Positions 12,351 to 23,340 of a stretch of 64,000 nucleotides of DNA are shown here, one piece after another; position 1 is the stretch's first letter, and the number at the start of each line of letters is the position of its first letter. The DNA is taken from positions 93,766,965-93,830,964 of the forward strand of contig OX352765.1 in NCBI GenBank assembly GCA_947095585.1. Direction: 5' to 3'. The notes under the pieces were generated by a model. That model searched no databases, was not told where the DNA came from, and worked only from the letters and a program-made list of their open reading frames with translations. Source of the DNA: Nephrocerus scutellatus (Eukaryota; Arthropoda; Insecta; Diptera; Pipunculidae). The position numbers were made by a program, and so were the translations under genes.

Positions 12351-13111
12351 AATTAACCAAATTGAGTTGATGTATGAATCATTCAAGATGTAGAAGCAAC
12401 AATGTGACTTCTGAGCACAATCAGGAGGCCATGACTGGACACCGATTATCAAATAAGATGACGTTGAGATAATTTGTAATGATAGCTTAGGTGTGAACTT
12501 TCAACCCACACTACCTTTTATGGCCCAGAGCTCTTCTGTGCTGTCAGATGGGATAATGCCACAGAAAAGAATAGGCCCCTGAAAACACAGCTCTCTCAGT
12601 CCTACTAAGACAGTACCTCAGGGCCTGGAGTGATCAAGTTTCTATAAGAAAGTCCATTCCGTGAGAAAAGAACATCTAAGGACAGCAAAGTCTTTTCCTT
12701 AAGAAACGAAAGTCTTAACGAATGCTAATGGTCTTTCTCACGGATCATGGGCGCCTATAATTTTCATATTAATATACTGAAGCCTTCTCCGGCGATAGTG
12801 TGCTGCGTCTGACTAGAAGAAGATAAGCATACTATGACTGGCAGACCTATCTGTCATTACTTGGTTTCCGGGATAAGACAAAGAGTACTCCACAGAGAGA
12901 TCGCTACTCTTGTGGAAATTGAAATGCGCTATGACCAGAGACCGTAACACTTTTAGAAGGAATGTGTTATGCTCCCTGGGTTAATCGGCAAACGCCCTTA
13001 GCACAATAGTCCTGAAAAAGGCCGAATTTTGCAAAATGTGTTATTACAACGATTTGGTCTTTGATGTTTACTCTCAAGACGCCAAAAAGTTTCACTTTTT
13101 TATATATATAA
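12351..13111. other. Unrecognised DNA with a short inverted repeat
   Basis: A 10-bp perfect inverted repeat (ccgtgagaaa at about 12659 and tttctcacgg at about 12732) could pair over a ~63-nt loop. No gene is recognised. Part of the right side could be the unaligned 5' portion of the neighbouring transposase relic. Confidence 0.35.
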
Positions 13112-13460
13112 CTAGTTGTTAACCCCAGCGTTACCCAGGACCCGGCGACCCAAACCCCAACACACCCACTAAAAGCTAAAATAACAGGCGTTGTCTGGCT
13201 GTCCCTCACACCCACTCGACTGACCAAACCAAAATGACTGATACCCCACTGAAACCACCGCTCACCACAACCCAACCTACCCGCCACTGACCCAAAATTG
13301 TAGTCTATAACCTCCTATTTATAACCTATATATATATAAAACGTATTCGAAGCATGAGTTATGGTCGCGAGTTCATACAAAAATCCCATGGAAAACGGCA
13401 TTTTTTCAGTTTTCCCCGAATTTTCTAAGTTTTTCTTGAATGTTCCAGATTTGAATGCTT
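13112..13460 (-). mobile_element. Helitron-like non-autonomous element (family D), 5'-truncated
   Basis: Read on the minus strand it matches 44640-44966 over ~330 bp: the AACTGAAAAAATGCC region, TTGTATGAACTCGCGACCA, the G-rich TTTTGGGTCAGTGGC segment and the closing GGGGTTAACAACTAG. The 3' end CTAG followed by T fits Helitron insertion (CTRR|T). The 5' TCTATACTAATATTATAAA start present in the other copy is missing here. There is no coding capacity: the 106-codon open frame at 12967-13287 spans the repeat and reads as low-complexity. Confidence 0.65.
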
Positions 13461-14360
13461 TTGAATCATAGTAATGTGGAAAGACAGAGCAAGGCAGAGC
13501 ATTCCACTTCACTTAAGTCCGAAGAACTTAAAAAGTTTTTCCTGCGCCAATGTCTTCTAAGACAGCAGCTATGTTTCTTTAACAGAAAACGCTCAAACAA
13601 TCTTTTAGTTAACATTTTTGTGTGCTGCACACAATCCACACCCCACAGTGCGCCACTCTCATTGCAAAGTCCAGTTCATTCATTATCCTCGCGCACTTAA
13701 TATTCTTTTATATTAACTCGTACGTTCTGGCGAAAGTGTCTGTCAATCCGTTGGGTGTTCTTTTTACTATACGGCGATTATTGCTACTGTTGTGTGGTGT
13801 GTGTACCGCAAAAGAATGTAAGTGTGAGCTGTGTGCGTGATTACATACGCAATAATTCTTGATTGATGCTGAGAGTTGACAGTGTATCATACACCGTGAG
13901 AAAAGGAATATACCGTGAATTGGTCTCTTGGGTGAATCTCAAGGATATCGAGAGCAATTTATTTTGTCGTAATGAAAGGATATCATATTTTATTGGTCTA
14001 TTAAAACTTTAAGTGAGTTAAGTATAGAAGCATGACCCATATATTCTGAGAAGAATCGGTATTGAGGGCAATATTTAAAAAAAACCAGCATCCTTACGTG
14101 CAAGATTTAGCTGCTGCAGGCTTACAGATTCTCAACTGCTTATTTTGTGATATAAAATAGTTAGTGGGTATTCATAACTCCTTCAGTTTTGCTTTATTTT
14201 TCAATGAATCAGGGAGAATTTTAAGGAAATAAATTGAAACCGGCTACAAACGTGCAAACGGCGTGATATATTGTAAATCACATTTCTTCGATTTTTGATA
14301 AGAGGCCACCTTATTGCCGTGGCGTAGGTCATTCAGGTAGTTTTCCCTTGGCAATAAGTT
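13461..14360. other. AT-rich DNA, nothing recognised
   Basis: No recognisable gene or dispersed repeat is seen. Open frames are shorter than 82 codons. Confidence 0.4.
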
Positions 14361-14782
14361 TTAGTATAAAAAAGAGCAGGGTAGGTTGTGGGCGGACATA
14401 CGGCCGTGGGTTTTGAGCGTGACAACGTCTGCCCGGGATGAAAAAAAAGAAAACAATGCTCTTCTTGTCTGTGGAACGGATAAACGAACGGACATCTCAC
14501 AATCTAAAAATGGTATAGTTCCCAAAATTCTAGATCCTAATGACGATATCTCAGAATTTCCATAGGAGTCAGTCTTACAGTCGCATAATAGTCCTACATA
14601 CCGAGTTTCATGCGATTCGCTAGAGAAATTGCTTTGTTCCTGAAATTCCAGACCATAATGATATATTACAGAATTTCCATCGGAACAAGTCTTATAGTCG
14701 CATCTTAGTCCTGCATTCCAAAAATCATATAAATCGCTTGAGAAATGGCTTAGTTCCCATAATAGTTTCAGCGTGGTTTTAT
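14361..14782 (-). repeat. 117-bp direct repeat forming most of a 154-codon open frame
   Basis: A minus-strand frame (14825-14361) stays open for 154 codons. Its middle consists of two copies of a 117-bp unit (39 codons; for example gaatttccat at 14554 and 14671), so LSHFSSDLYDFWNAGL parallels SNFSSESHETRYVGLL. I recognise no protein family. Because the frame runs into the 15-bp tandem array at its start, I favour repeat-element DNA that happens to be open over a gene. Confidence 0.5.
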
Positions 14783-15564
14783 TAAACAGTGTCTCATTAC
14801 AGTGTCTCCCATAACAGTGTCTCATAACAGTGTCTCACTTAACAGGGTCTTATAACAGTGTCTCACTTAACAGTGTCTCACTTAACAGTGTCTCACTTAA
14901 CAGTGTCTCACTTAACAGCATCTCACTTAACAGTGTCACACTTAACAGCGTCTCATTTAACAGTGTCTCATAACAGTGTCTCACTTAACAGTGTCTTATA
15001 ACAGTGTCTTACTTAACAGTGTCTTACTTAACAGTGTCTCACTTAACAGTGCGTCACTTAACAGTGTGTGACTTAACAGTGTCTCACTTAACAGTGTCTC
15101 ACTTAACAGTGTCTCACTTAACAGTGTCTCACTTAACAGTGCGTCACTTAACAGTGTGTGACTTAACAGTGTCTCACTTAACAGTGTCTCACTTAACAAT
15201 GTCTCACTTAACAGTGTCACTTAACAGTGTCTCACTTAACAGTGTCTAACTTAACAGTGTCTCACTTAACACTTAACAGCGTCTCATTTAACTGTGTCTC
15301 ATAACAGTGTCTCACTTAACAGTGTCTTATAACAGTGTCTCACTTAACAGTGTCTCACTTAACAGTGTCTCACTTAACAGTGTCTCACTTAACAGTGCGT
15401 CACTTAACAGTGTGTGACTTAACAGTGTCTCACTTAACAGTGTCTCACTTAACAGTGTCTCACTTAACAGTGTCTCACTTAACAGCATCTCACTTAACAT
15501 TGTCTCACTTAACACTTAACAGCGTCTCATTTAACAGTGTCTCATAACAGTGTCTCACTTAACA
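14783..15564. repeat. 15-bp tandem array (TTAACAGTGTCTCAC)n with higher-order structure
   Basis: About 50 units of a 15-bp repeat with variant units (…GCGTCAC, …GTGTGAC, …GCATCTC, truncated …TCATAACAG). The GCG and GTGTG variants sit next to each other and recur every 90 bp (15051 and 15141), so a six-unit higher-order repeat exists. The same pair reappears at 15397. A second marker, GCGTCTCATTTAAC, recurs at 14948, 15279 and 15522. Fifteen is a multiple of three, so both strands give long pentapeptide-repeat open frames, which I do not treat as genes. Confidence 0.95.
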
Positions 15565-18500
15565 TTTTACTTTTTGAACAGGTACCTACTTAAACAATTC
15601 CGAACGTTAAATGTTAACATTTTCCTGATGGTACTGTGATATATGTAAATAACATACGCTATTGAAAATTTATATTAAATTTGTTATTGTTAATCACCAT
15701 ACGCATGAAATTGTATATAATGAAATAAAGACATTCTTTGTTGATACATCGAACAAGCGTGTTCTTCTTTGATTACGAGGTACACGATATATTAGAATCA
15801 GCATAAGATTTACCAGGTACCAACACTAAAATTGAATTTTCCCCAAAGGCATGAGCAGGAATAATGTAAACCGTCCGTAGCCACAAAAATTTGTTTTTAT
15901 TTCATTCGATTTATCACTTCAGCTTGCGAAGATTTAATCTCCTGGGATAATTACGATAGAGAAGCTTTATCGTTCGATGCTAAACGGACAAAACAGGACC
16001 AACACTAAAGCCAACAATCCAACGAAAGTAGGTTGTTCCATGTGGATACTGATGCGGGAGGTTAGCATAGTTGCACATCAGTGGCGTCTCTGGTCACTTA
16101 ACCTGTCTTTCATTCGCAATTGAGTTAAATAGACTGATACCGCATTAACGGTGTCGGTAAGTGAAACAACCTTAAAAGGCAAATCCCTTCGGTGATGTAT
16201 GGATTGACTTTCCTTCTATTTTTATCTTTCTCTATTTTTTGGTGTTTCCTGCTGTCGCATTGTACTTATTTTTGTTGGAAAACTACCTGCACTACAGAGA
16301 TACTGACAGGTTAATATTGTTAACCTAGCATGGATTACAAAATCAGAAAACAACAAAACACCAACAAAGTGCATAAGTAGCAGCCCAAAAGTCAGTGGAA
16401 AACTTGGAATTACATTTTTCGTAATCCCTGAATTGAATCTTATAGAGATGATGATGTTGGTAGCTCCGCATTAGAAAACTGCAGAACTCAGCAAACAGTG
16501 AGCAATCCCAGTTGAAGCATTAACAGAAAATTAACTTTTTGTTGAGAGCGTCATAACATTGATACTGATCATTGTCCTGTTGTAGGTAACTGTTGGGTAA
16601 ATAGGGAGCGAAAGGACATAATCAGCACCTTGTGTCAGTTCCCCTGTTGTAGGTAACTGTTGGGTAAACAGGGAGCGAAAGGACATAATCAGCACCTCGG
16701 GTCATTGATGCTCTTTAAGGGAGTTTATGCAGCTTATAATTCCATAGTATGCCAAATGAATTGAGCAGCAGAAGAAGGGCGTACTAGACAAGAAAAAGGG
16801 GGGCCACTAAATCGAACCTCAATTATTAAGCAATATCGATGGACAGACTTTTTTACAGATAGCATATAGCATTCTCTTTTAGTAAAAAAAGTGCAGAATT
16901 TGAAAAGGAAAACATTTTCATGCGGTCCTTGGTGTTTTGGTTTTCGCTACACATTCACGTTTGCAGGATTAGCTGGATTTGTATACGTAGGTAGTAGCAG
17001 TTTCTGGGTCACAAGACACTTGTCGCTGTGCTACCCACTGCACAAACAACAACAACAATAACAAAAACAACAGCGGCAAGGTTAAACAGCCTTGCCATAC
17101 TCTCCATTCATTAATCCTAAATGGAAAACTGTTCATGCTTAGATATGTGATTCCATTCCCCAATGGATTGATGTCCATACACGACCTCAATATGGGATTT
17201 TGTTTTGGAAGAGCGTGTGACTGCACAATCTGACTGCGGTGCCCTTCTGTACACGAATTTAAGGTGGCATTTACCTAAATAATTTTCTCTGAATAGTTAC
17301 TGACCTGAAAATATGCACAAAATACTCATCCAAGGCCAATGGAATAAAATGTGAATTTTTTTCACCTTAGCAGTGAAGCTCAAGTAAAGTCGCCGAACAG
17401 TCAGGATTTGCACTTGACTTAATTCGCGAAAACATTCATCGTAATGTGCAACGAACGAACAAAGGATATTTCTGATGTGGTGAACGAAAAAAAAATAATC
17501 GCATAGATGAAGTGAGTCTTTTCGGTACGTAGGTACGAGTAATCCTTGTGTCCTTTGGTGGAGCACAATTATTTATTGTTTTGCTGTGGGGTGTTGGCAG
17601 TGTCGTGTGCATAGGTCCCGCCTGGGGGAGCAGGTTCATTGTAATTACTCACCTGGAAAATAATACTTCGTAACCCGTAGAGGCACTTCAGTCTGGACCT
17701 GATGGTGGCATCAGAGCGCGCGCTACTTAACTCCAAGCGCATTCAGCGTTTTCCATTTTAAAAAATTCGTTGTTAACGATAAAAATGCACCCAGAAAAAA
17801 TGAACGGACGAGAGAGCACAAGGACACCGGCAGGCACCTTTTGCACTGCGACCGGGAATATCATTTATCCGCAGAACTAATATGTCTTCGATGCTGCGAT
17901 TCGTTCATCCACAGTTCGCTCCGTTGTCATTCTCATTTCCCGCTCCCGTCCGCAGTTATTATGTTGCACACATTAAATTCCCATTTGGAAGCACTACACT
18001 CTACCGAGTACCGTCAGAGGAACCTGCTGCTGAAATTCTGTTTGCGTGCATGTAAAACGCGATTTATCACCACCGACTACACATACTAGCATACACTTTC
18101 AAAGGACACCTCTCATCGCTTCTTACCACTTCCGCTGGGAATTAAGTACAGCGCAGCGATGTACATTTTCTGCAAATACACTCCGCCGCCAGAGGATATG
18201 ATTAGTTGTTGCTTTATTCGTTATTCCTGTTATTCTCTTGACTTAACGCCACTTTGCTGAATTAATTTCTTAACAAAAGCTTACATTTTTAAGCTTCTTG
18301 TTCTTATTGTGGAACAGCTATTGATTACGTAACGAAAAACTTCTTTTGTATTTATCGTTGTACGCGCTAATGTACCCACGCTCAATTAATCAATCTATCG
18401 ATCACACATATGTATCTACTGCCATTTGAATGATGAATATTGTGGCGTTTACATTCTTCCTCTTTTCTTTTACTTTATAGTTTTGGTATCATAATTTTAT

Positions 18501-18744
18501 ATGATTTATATGATTATGTGTATATGATTTCTTTTCTATATCGTAACGGAGTTTTTCCAGCCGGGGTAAACTCAGGGTGACCAGGGTTCAAAATAAAAAG
18601 GTCGTTACAATAAATTTCTTTCCGTTTATGACTCTTGACTTTATTCAGCGTATACTCTCACTTTAGGTTTATCTGTAATGCATGTATGTATTCTAGCCGA
18701 TGCATGCGTAATCATAGACATGAGCTTTGTTGTGCCTTAAATAG
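15565..18744. other. AT-rich DNA with one 67-bp tandem duplication
   Basis: At 16576-16708 a 67-bp unit beginning CCTGTTGTAGGTAACTGTTG is present twice in tandem, nearly identical. The rest holds unrecognised open frames up to 89 codons and no known repeat. A stretch at 18540-18660, just before the 27-bp array, contains AATAAA motifs, but I could not tie it to an LTR. Confidence 0.45.
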
Positions 18745-19662
18745 GTGATCATTGACGCGAGCCTTCACAAAGCGTCCTTGAAGTGAGCCTTGACGAAGCT
18801 ATCCTTGAAGTGAGCATTGACGAAGCTATCCGTGACGTGAGCCTTGACAAAGCGATCCTTTGCGTGCCTTGACGAAGTGATCCTTGACTTAAGCTTTGAC
18901 GAGAGCGGTCCTTGACGTGAACTTCGACGAACTGATGCTTGACGTGAGCTTTGACGAAGCGATATTAGACATGAACTCTGACGTGCCTTGAAGAAGTGAT
19001 CCTTGACGTGAGCCTTGACGAAGCGATCATTGACGTGCCTAACGGAGTGATCCTAGACGTGAGCCTAGGCGAAGCGATCCTTGAAGTGAGCCTTGACGAA
19101 GCTATCCTTTGCGTGCCTTGACGAAGTGATCCTTGACTTAAGCTTTGACGAGAGCGGTCCTTGACGTGAACTTCGACGAAGTGATATCCTTGACGTGAGC
19201 CTTGACGAAGCGATCTTAGACATGAACTCTGACGTGCCTTGAAGAAGTGATCCTTGACGTGAGCCTTGACGAAGCGATCCTTGACGTGAGCTTTGACGAG
19301 AACAGTCCTTGACGTGAGCTTTGACGAGAACAGTCCTTGACGTGAGCTTTGACGAGAAGAGTCCTTGATGTGAACTTCGACGAAGTGATCCTTGATGTGA
19401 GCCTTTACCAAGCGATCCTTGACGTGAGCCTTGACGAATCGATCTTTGACGTAAACTTTAACGTGCCTTGACGAAGTGGTCCTTGACGTGAGCTTTGACG
19501 AAGTGATCATTGACGGGAGCCTTGACGAAGCGATCCTTGACGTAAGCTTTAACGTGCCTCGGCGAAGTGGTCCTTGACGAAGCGATCCTTGACATGAGCC
19601 CTGACGAAGCAATCTTTGACGTAAACTTTAACGTGCGTTGACAAAGTGATCATTGACGTGAC
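18745..19662. repeat. 27-bp minisatellite (GATCCTTGACGTGAGCCTTG...)
   Basis: Tandem array of a 27-bp unit made of two related halves (CCTTGACGTGA and CCTTGACGAAGC). Individual units vary by substitution and small indels. A larger block repeats with an offset of about 249 bp (cctttgcgtgcc at 18857 and 19106, followed by the same order of variant units). On the minus strand 19612-18965 is an open frame of 215 codons made of degenerate nine-residue repeats (VKDRFVKAH type) rich in Arg, Ser and Lys. It is best explained by the unit length being nine codons, not by a gene. Confidence 0.93.
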
Positions 19663-19679
19663 ACGTGATGGCAGGGCGA

Positions 19680-20058
19680 CGATGGCGTAGAAGTCGCTCT
19701 AGAGCTCTGATATCTCTGCAAAGAAGGGAAATGAAAATAACTATAGGTATGTTAGCAGAGGGCACTGTATCCTTGTTGTACATGCTAGGAGAATGGGCCG
19801 TGAGTTTAATGACTTATCTGCAGAAGCTCCTATGACGCCGAAGAGGAAGAAACCAGTATCCAACTTCATGTGTTCATGTCCGGCTCTTGCAAGCAGAAGA
19901 GTGAAACACTTGGTATACCACAAATTGAACAGCTTATCGGATGTCAAGGACTGTAAAGTGAGAGAAAAGGGGAAAGGCTTTGATCCTGTGGTAACACAAT
20001 GAACCGTAAATGGTCTATGTGTGCAATAGCAGCCACCAAACCTAACCTAACCTAATAA
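19680..20058 (+). pseudogene. C-terminal tail of a LOA/R1-type retrotransposon with (CCTAA)n end
   Basis: Plus-strand frames read RSRALISLQRREMKITIGML, then (frame change) HARRMGREFNDL and NFMCSCPALASRRVKHL. This is the post-RNase H tail (GHC...HARRMG...CPALxxRR) of LOA/R1-type polyproteins. The first Cys/His positions are altered. The DNA continues to a short CCTAACCTAACCTAA tail at 20040-20057, which I take as the 3' end of the element. The start abuts the 27-bp array. Confidence 0.75.
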
Positions 20059-20109
20059 CTCCAAATGCCAATCTATAACCCTATCACGTAAGTGCAACAA
20101 GCCCCCTCC

Positions 20110-20510
20110 CATACATCACCCATATCCAGCATGCAATCTTTTCGTGCTTTTCGTGACCTCGGCATATTGAGCGACTCGGATCTGAATTGTCGTTCTCATA
20201 AAATAATTCTTAAAGCCAACGCATCACTTGACTTTGTTTAATGATGGTCTAAAGAATTTTCCAACCTGTATGTGACCAGTTCCCTCTACATCGCTTTTGT
20301 CCGTCCTCTCCTCGAGTACGCTAGTCAAGCGTGGTCCCCCTATCATCAAGTCTATGTGTCCAGAATCGAGAGCATCCAACGTCGTTTTCTCCGATTTGCT
20401 CTTCGAGGTGGGACCTTGGGACAGTCATCATATACTGCCCTGTCCCTACCTACAACTGCGTTGCAACAACTGTAGTTTCAATGACATAGGATTTCGGTTA
20501 TTCCACTTAT
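20110..20510 (+). pseudogene. Reverse transcriptase thumb fragment, Jockey/CR1-like
   Basis: Plus-strand frame 20272-20475 encodes SLYIAFVRPLLEYASQAWSP followed by YHQVYVSRIESIQRRFLRFA, the thumb segment (LVRPxLEYASxxWSP...RIExxQxxFLRFALR) of non-LTR RTs. Just upstream, after a stop, FRDLGILSDSDL and ILKANASLDFV correspond to the KDLGVxLD segment. The palm with catalytic residues is absent. The copy is truncated at both ends. Confidence 0.8.
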
Positions 20511-22849
20511 ATGCATTAAGTCCTTAACAAAAGGAGCCCACTTCATCACGAAGATCCATGTGTTATTATGAAGATTTAATTAATGAGTTAAATAGATGGA
20601 GGTACCTCAGTATAGCAGGACCAGTTGGCATGCGGATTATAAGCATGTCCTGTGAGTCCACCATCTCGTACCTTATTTACTTACTTAGGTGGCAATACAG
20701 CTCGAGTTGAAACTGGCCCTTAACTAACATGCGACGTATCTCGTTCGTTAGCAACTCATATTTACAATTCCTCAGGGAAGATCTTGTTGTTGTTATGCAG
20801 AGCTTATGATTTAAATTTCAATTTGAATACCAAAGCGAAACTCTTATGATTACACTCGTGTAGGTACTTTGTTGGGAATACTCTGCATATTTATTACAGG
20901 GAAGGAAAACACGAAATTTTATTCTAATACCAAGTTGTACCAAAGCTACATTTGTAATCAGAAGAATTTGCACACAACTACTGTGTATCGGACATGCCTA
21001 TAGATTGAATCGCGATAAACTATTTCCATGTCAACCGACAATGTCCGTCTGTTAGGAGATCATTTCACCGTTCGTGCTCTGTTTTATTATCCCCATCGTC
21101 CTTCATCTTATCACAACCTGGTTTTTTAATGAAATTTTCAGTTAAAGCTTTTTGCATAAGGTGTCCTTTTTGCAAATTTACATTTAGATTATATCTTGGC
21201 TTAGTGGGTAGAAAAAAATGCTCAAAGGATGCCACTTTGAGTGCACCGCAGGAAAACGAAGTTAAAACACCTCGTGTCAATTTGTTGGTGTTATCATGTT
21301 CCGCAGAATCATATCGCAGCTTTGAAAGAAAGGACAATCAACCTTACAATGCAGATCCAGTTCAAAGATGACGATAGCGCGCGATTAGTGGGTTGATGTG
21401 GTTTAAATTTCCACTTCGATTTGCGGCTACACCATGCTACATGCAAAACATCACTGATGATTAATCTCTTGGGATCAAGAGCGGACAATATGCGGAGCAA
21501 TATGAGAGCAGCTCTAACTGGAACAGAGTCAGCAGCCACACAGGCGATGGTGCACAATGATGTGCAACATAATGGATTTATAATTACTTTTTGCAGGCAT
21601 TTCATCAGCTAGTGATCAGCTCTATCTCTCCTCATGCATGACTTACTTCAACCGCATCACATAATATAAAAGCTGAAAGGACGCGTCGAGACTGTGGTAC
21701 TCCATGATGCCTTGTGTGATGCTAATGAAGTGTTTTGCAATTAGGAGAGCAGGCAACAGCTCAAAGGACTATGCACTCCATAGTGAGCCAATTTGCAGCG
21801 AACGCAGAAAAAATGCACTCGAGAGCTCTTCAAAAGATATTTGTCCGCCCGATTGATAACTCGGTTTTAACCAACAAAGAGTTCATTTAATTAACAAAAA
21901 AAATGGAACTTTTCAGCAGTTTAACGTCAGTGTATGTCACTTGCAATTTCGGTTCAAGAGCACGCCTTTAATTTCAATTAAGTACGCCTCTGGGGCACAG
22001 GATGCTCTTAATGTTTGTTGGCCAGATTTTCCAATGCCACCCGTTACGTATGAATATGAATAGAGGATATAGAGGACATTATAATTCTTGTCAACAGCCA
22101 ACATAGCCAACAGTCTTATCAAGTCACATAATATTATGGGTGTGGGTGTGAGTGTACGTGTGTATGTGATGGGTGCATTATTATGGCGTGATTGCGACTC
22201 TTTTCCCAAAGTACAGACACATCACGTATGCAACTTTCCTAAGAATGTTGCCTGCATGACACTACGTGCAAATTGAATTTAAAGTTATTATCCAGCATGG
22301 CACTTCCAAAAGGATCTATCGAATGGCTGCACTTCACATCCACATTCCTACGGACAGTTGTTTTGTCACGCAAAGCGCCAGATGAACACCACAAGCATTT
22401 AATGAATAATTATTTCCAATTAAATTAAGGTAATTTGTTATTGTGTCACATATTGGAGGAAATTAATCCTAAATCCAGTGTATTTATGTCCTTTGTAATT
22501 AGGAATGAATGAATGAATGCAATGCGCTCACGATTGCTAACAATCAATCACTTGGTTAGTCATTGAAGTGACCTCATTCCCGTTAATTGCTTTCGATTAC
22601 TATCGATCCACACAACATTAACGCAGTATTCTGGCTTTTAAGTGTGTGTGTGAGGGTATGTCGAGGGGGGTGACTATGGTCACATTTGGAATTATTTATC
22701 AAAGTATTATTATTTAAAAAACTTTATACGGATTCTTACTCATAGCTGACGCGATTGGAAATTGTTGTATGTCTGTTTGTCTTTCTGGTATGTCTGTAAT
22801 CAACAGAAGAACAAATGTATTTAAAACTACTGTTATAACCAGTGATGGG
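20511..22849. other. AT-rich DNA, nothing recognised
   Basis: Open frames up to 98 codons, none recognised. Short (GAAT)n at about 22502-22519. The stretch 22330-22640 is rich in TAATTA/ATTAA words and non-repetitive. This would suit host regulatory DNA but proves nothing. Confidence 0.4.
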
Positions 22850-23340
22850 TTGATTAGGGAGAATGTCGTGAAGTTCATCATAAAAACGATTAAAATTGGG
22901 AAAGCCGCTTGATCTGACAGAATAGTAAGCAAAACACTAACCGAGTAGTTCCAAAATATTTGGGAAGCCTTTCCTAATTTATTGAAAGAATGTAGTTATG
23001 CATGCAACATTGACAGACCGATGAATCTCTTCTCAACAGTGCATAAGCTACACACGAAAAGGGGCTAAGAACATTAGTGGTAGTAAAGTTAGACGAAGAA
23101 CAGGTGGCATTCAAGCTCGAACGGCAAACATCATATTCAAATTTGGCTCTACAACCGGAGTTCGGTCCTGGCTCCCGATTGGAATGGCAAGCACAGGGCC
23201 ATATTTATACATTTAGAACCACCATCAATAAGTGCAACGCTAAAGGTATACACCTCTTTATGGACTTAAAAGCAGCGTTCTATAACGTCCAAAGAACGCA
23301 TTGGACAGCTAACCCTCTCCATAGAGCCGGTGTCCATAGC
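22850..23340 (+). pseudogene. Reverse transcriptase fragment, RTE-like
   Basis: The plus strand at about 22865-22985 reads VVKFIIKTIKIGKAA, corresponding to the KxxIKxLKxxKAAGPD segment. After an interruption, frame 23077-23355 reads PEFGPGSRLEWQAQ, IYTFRTTINKCNAKGIHLF and MDLKAAFYNVQRTHW. The last matches the IDFKAAYDSIxR palm motif carrying the first catalytic aspartate (MDLKAAF keeps it). The YADD portion is absent because the copy ends where the opposite-strand LOA-type element starts (about 23335). Confidence 0.65.

Noticed and set aside
15004..15249. CRISPR array
   Set aside because: Repeats are contiguous with no spacers, and the DNA is eukaryotic.
14996..15547. Pentapeptide-repeat open frames (LLSET / HLTVS types)
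   Set aside because: A 15-bp unit keeps frames open on both strands, and the same DNA gives unrelated peptides in each direction.
18540..18744. Possible LTR with AATAAA just before the 27-bp array
   Set aside because: No matching second LTR, primer-binding site or polypurine tract could be found.
18965..19612. 215-codon Arg/Ser/Lys-rich frame
   Set aside because: It is made wholly of degenerate nine-residue repeats from the 27-bp array. Kept as a question in the findings but not called a gene.
20040..20058. Interstitial telomere (TTAGG)n
   Set aside because: Only about three units, placed exactly at the end of a retroelement polyprotein tail.
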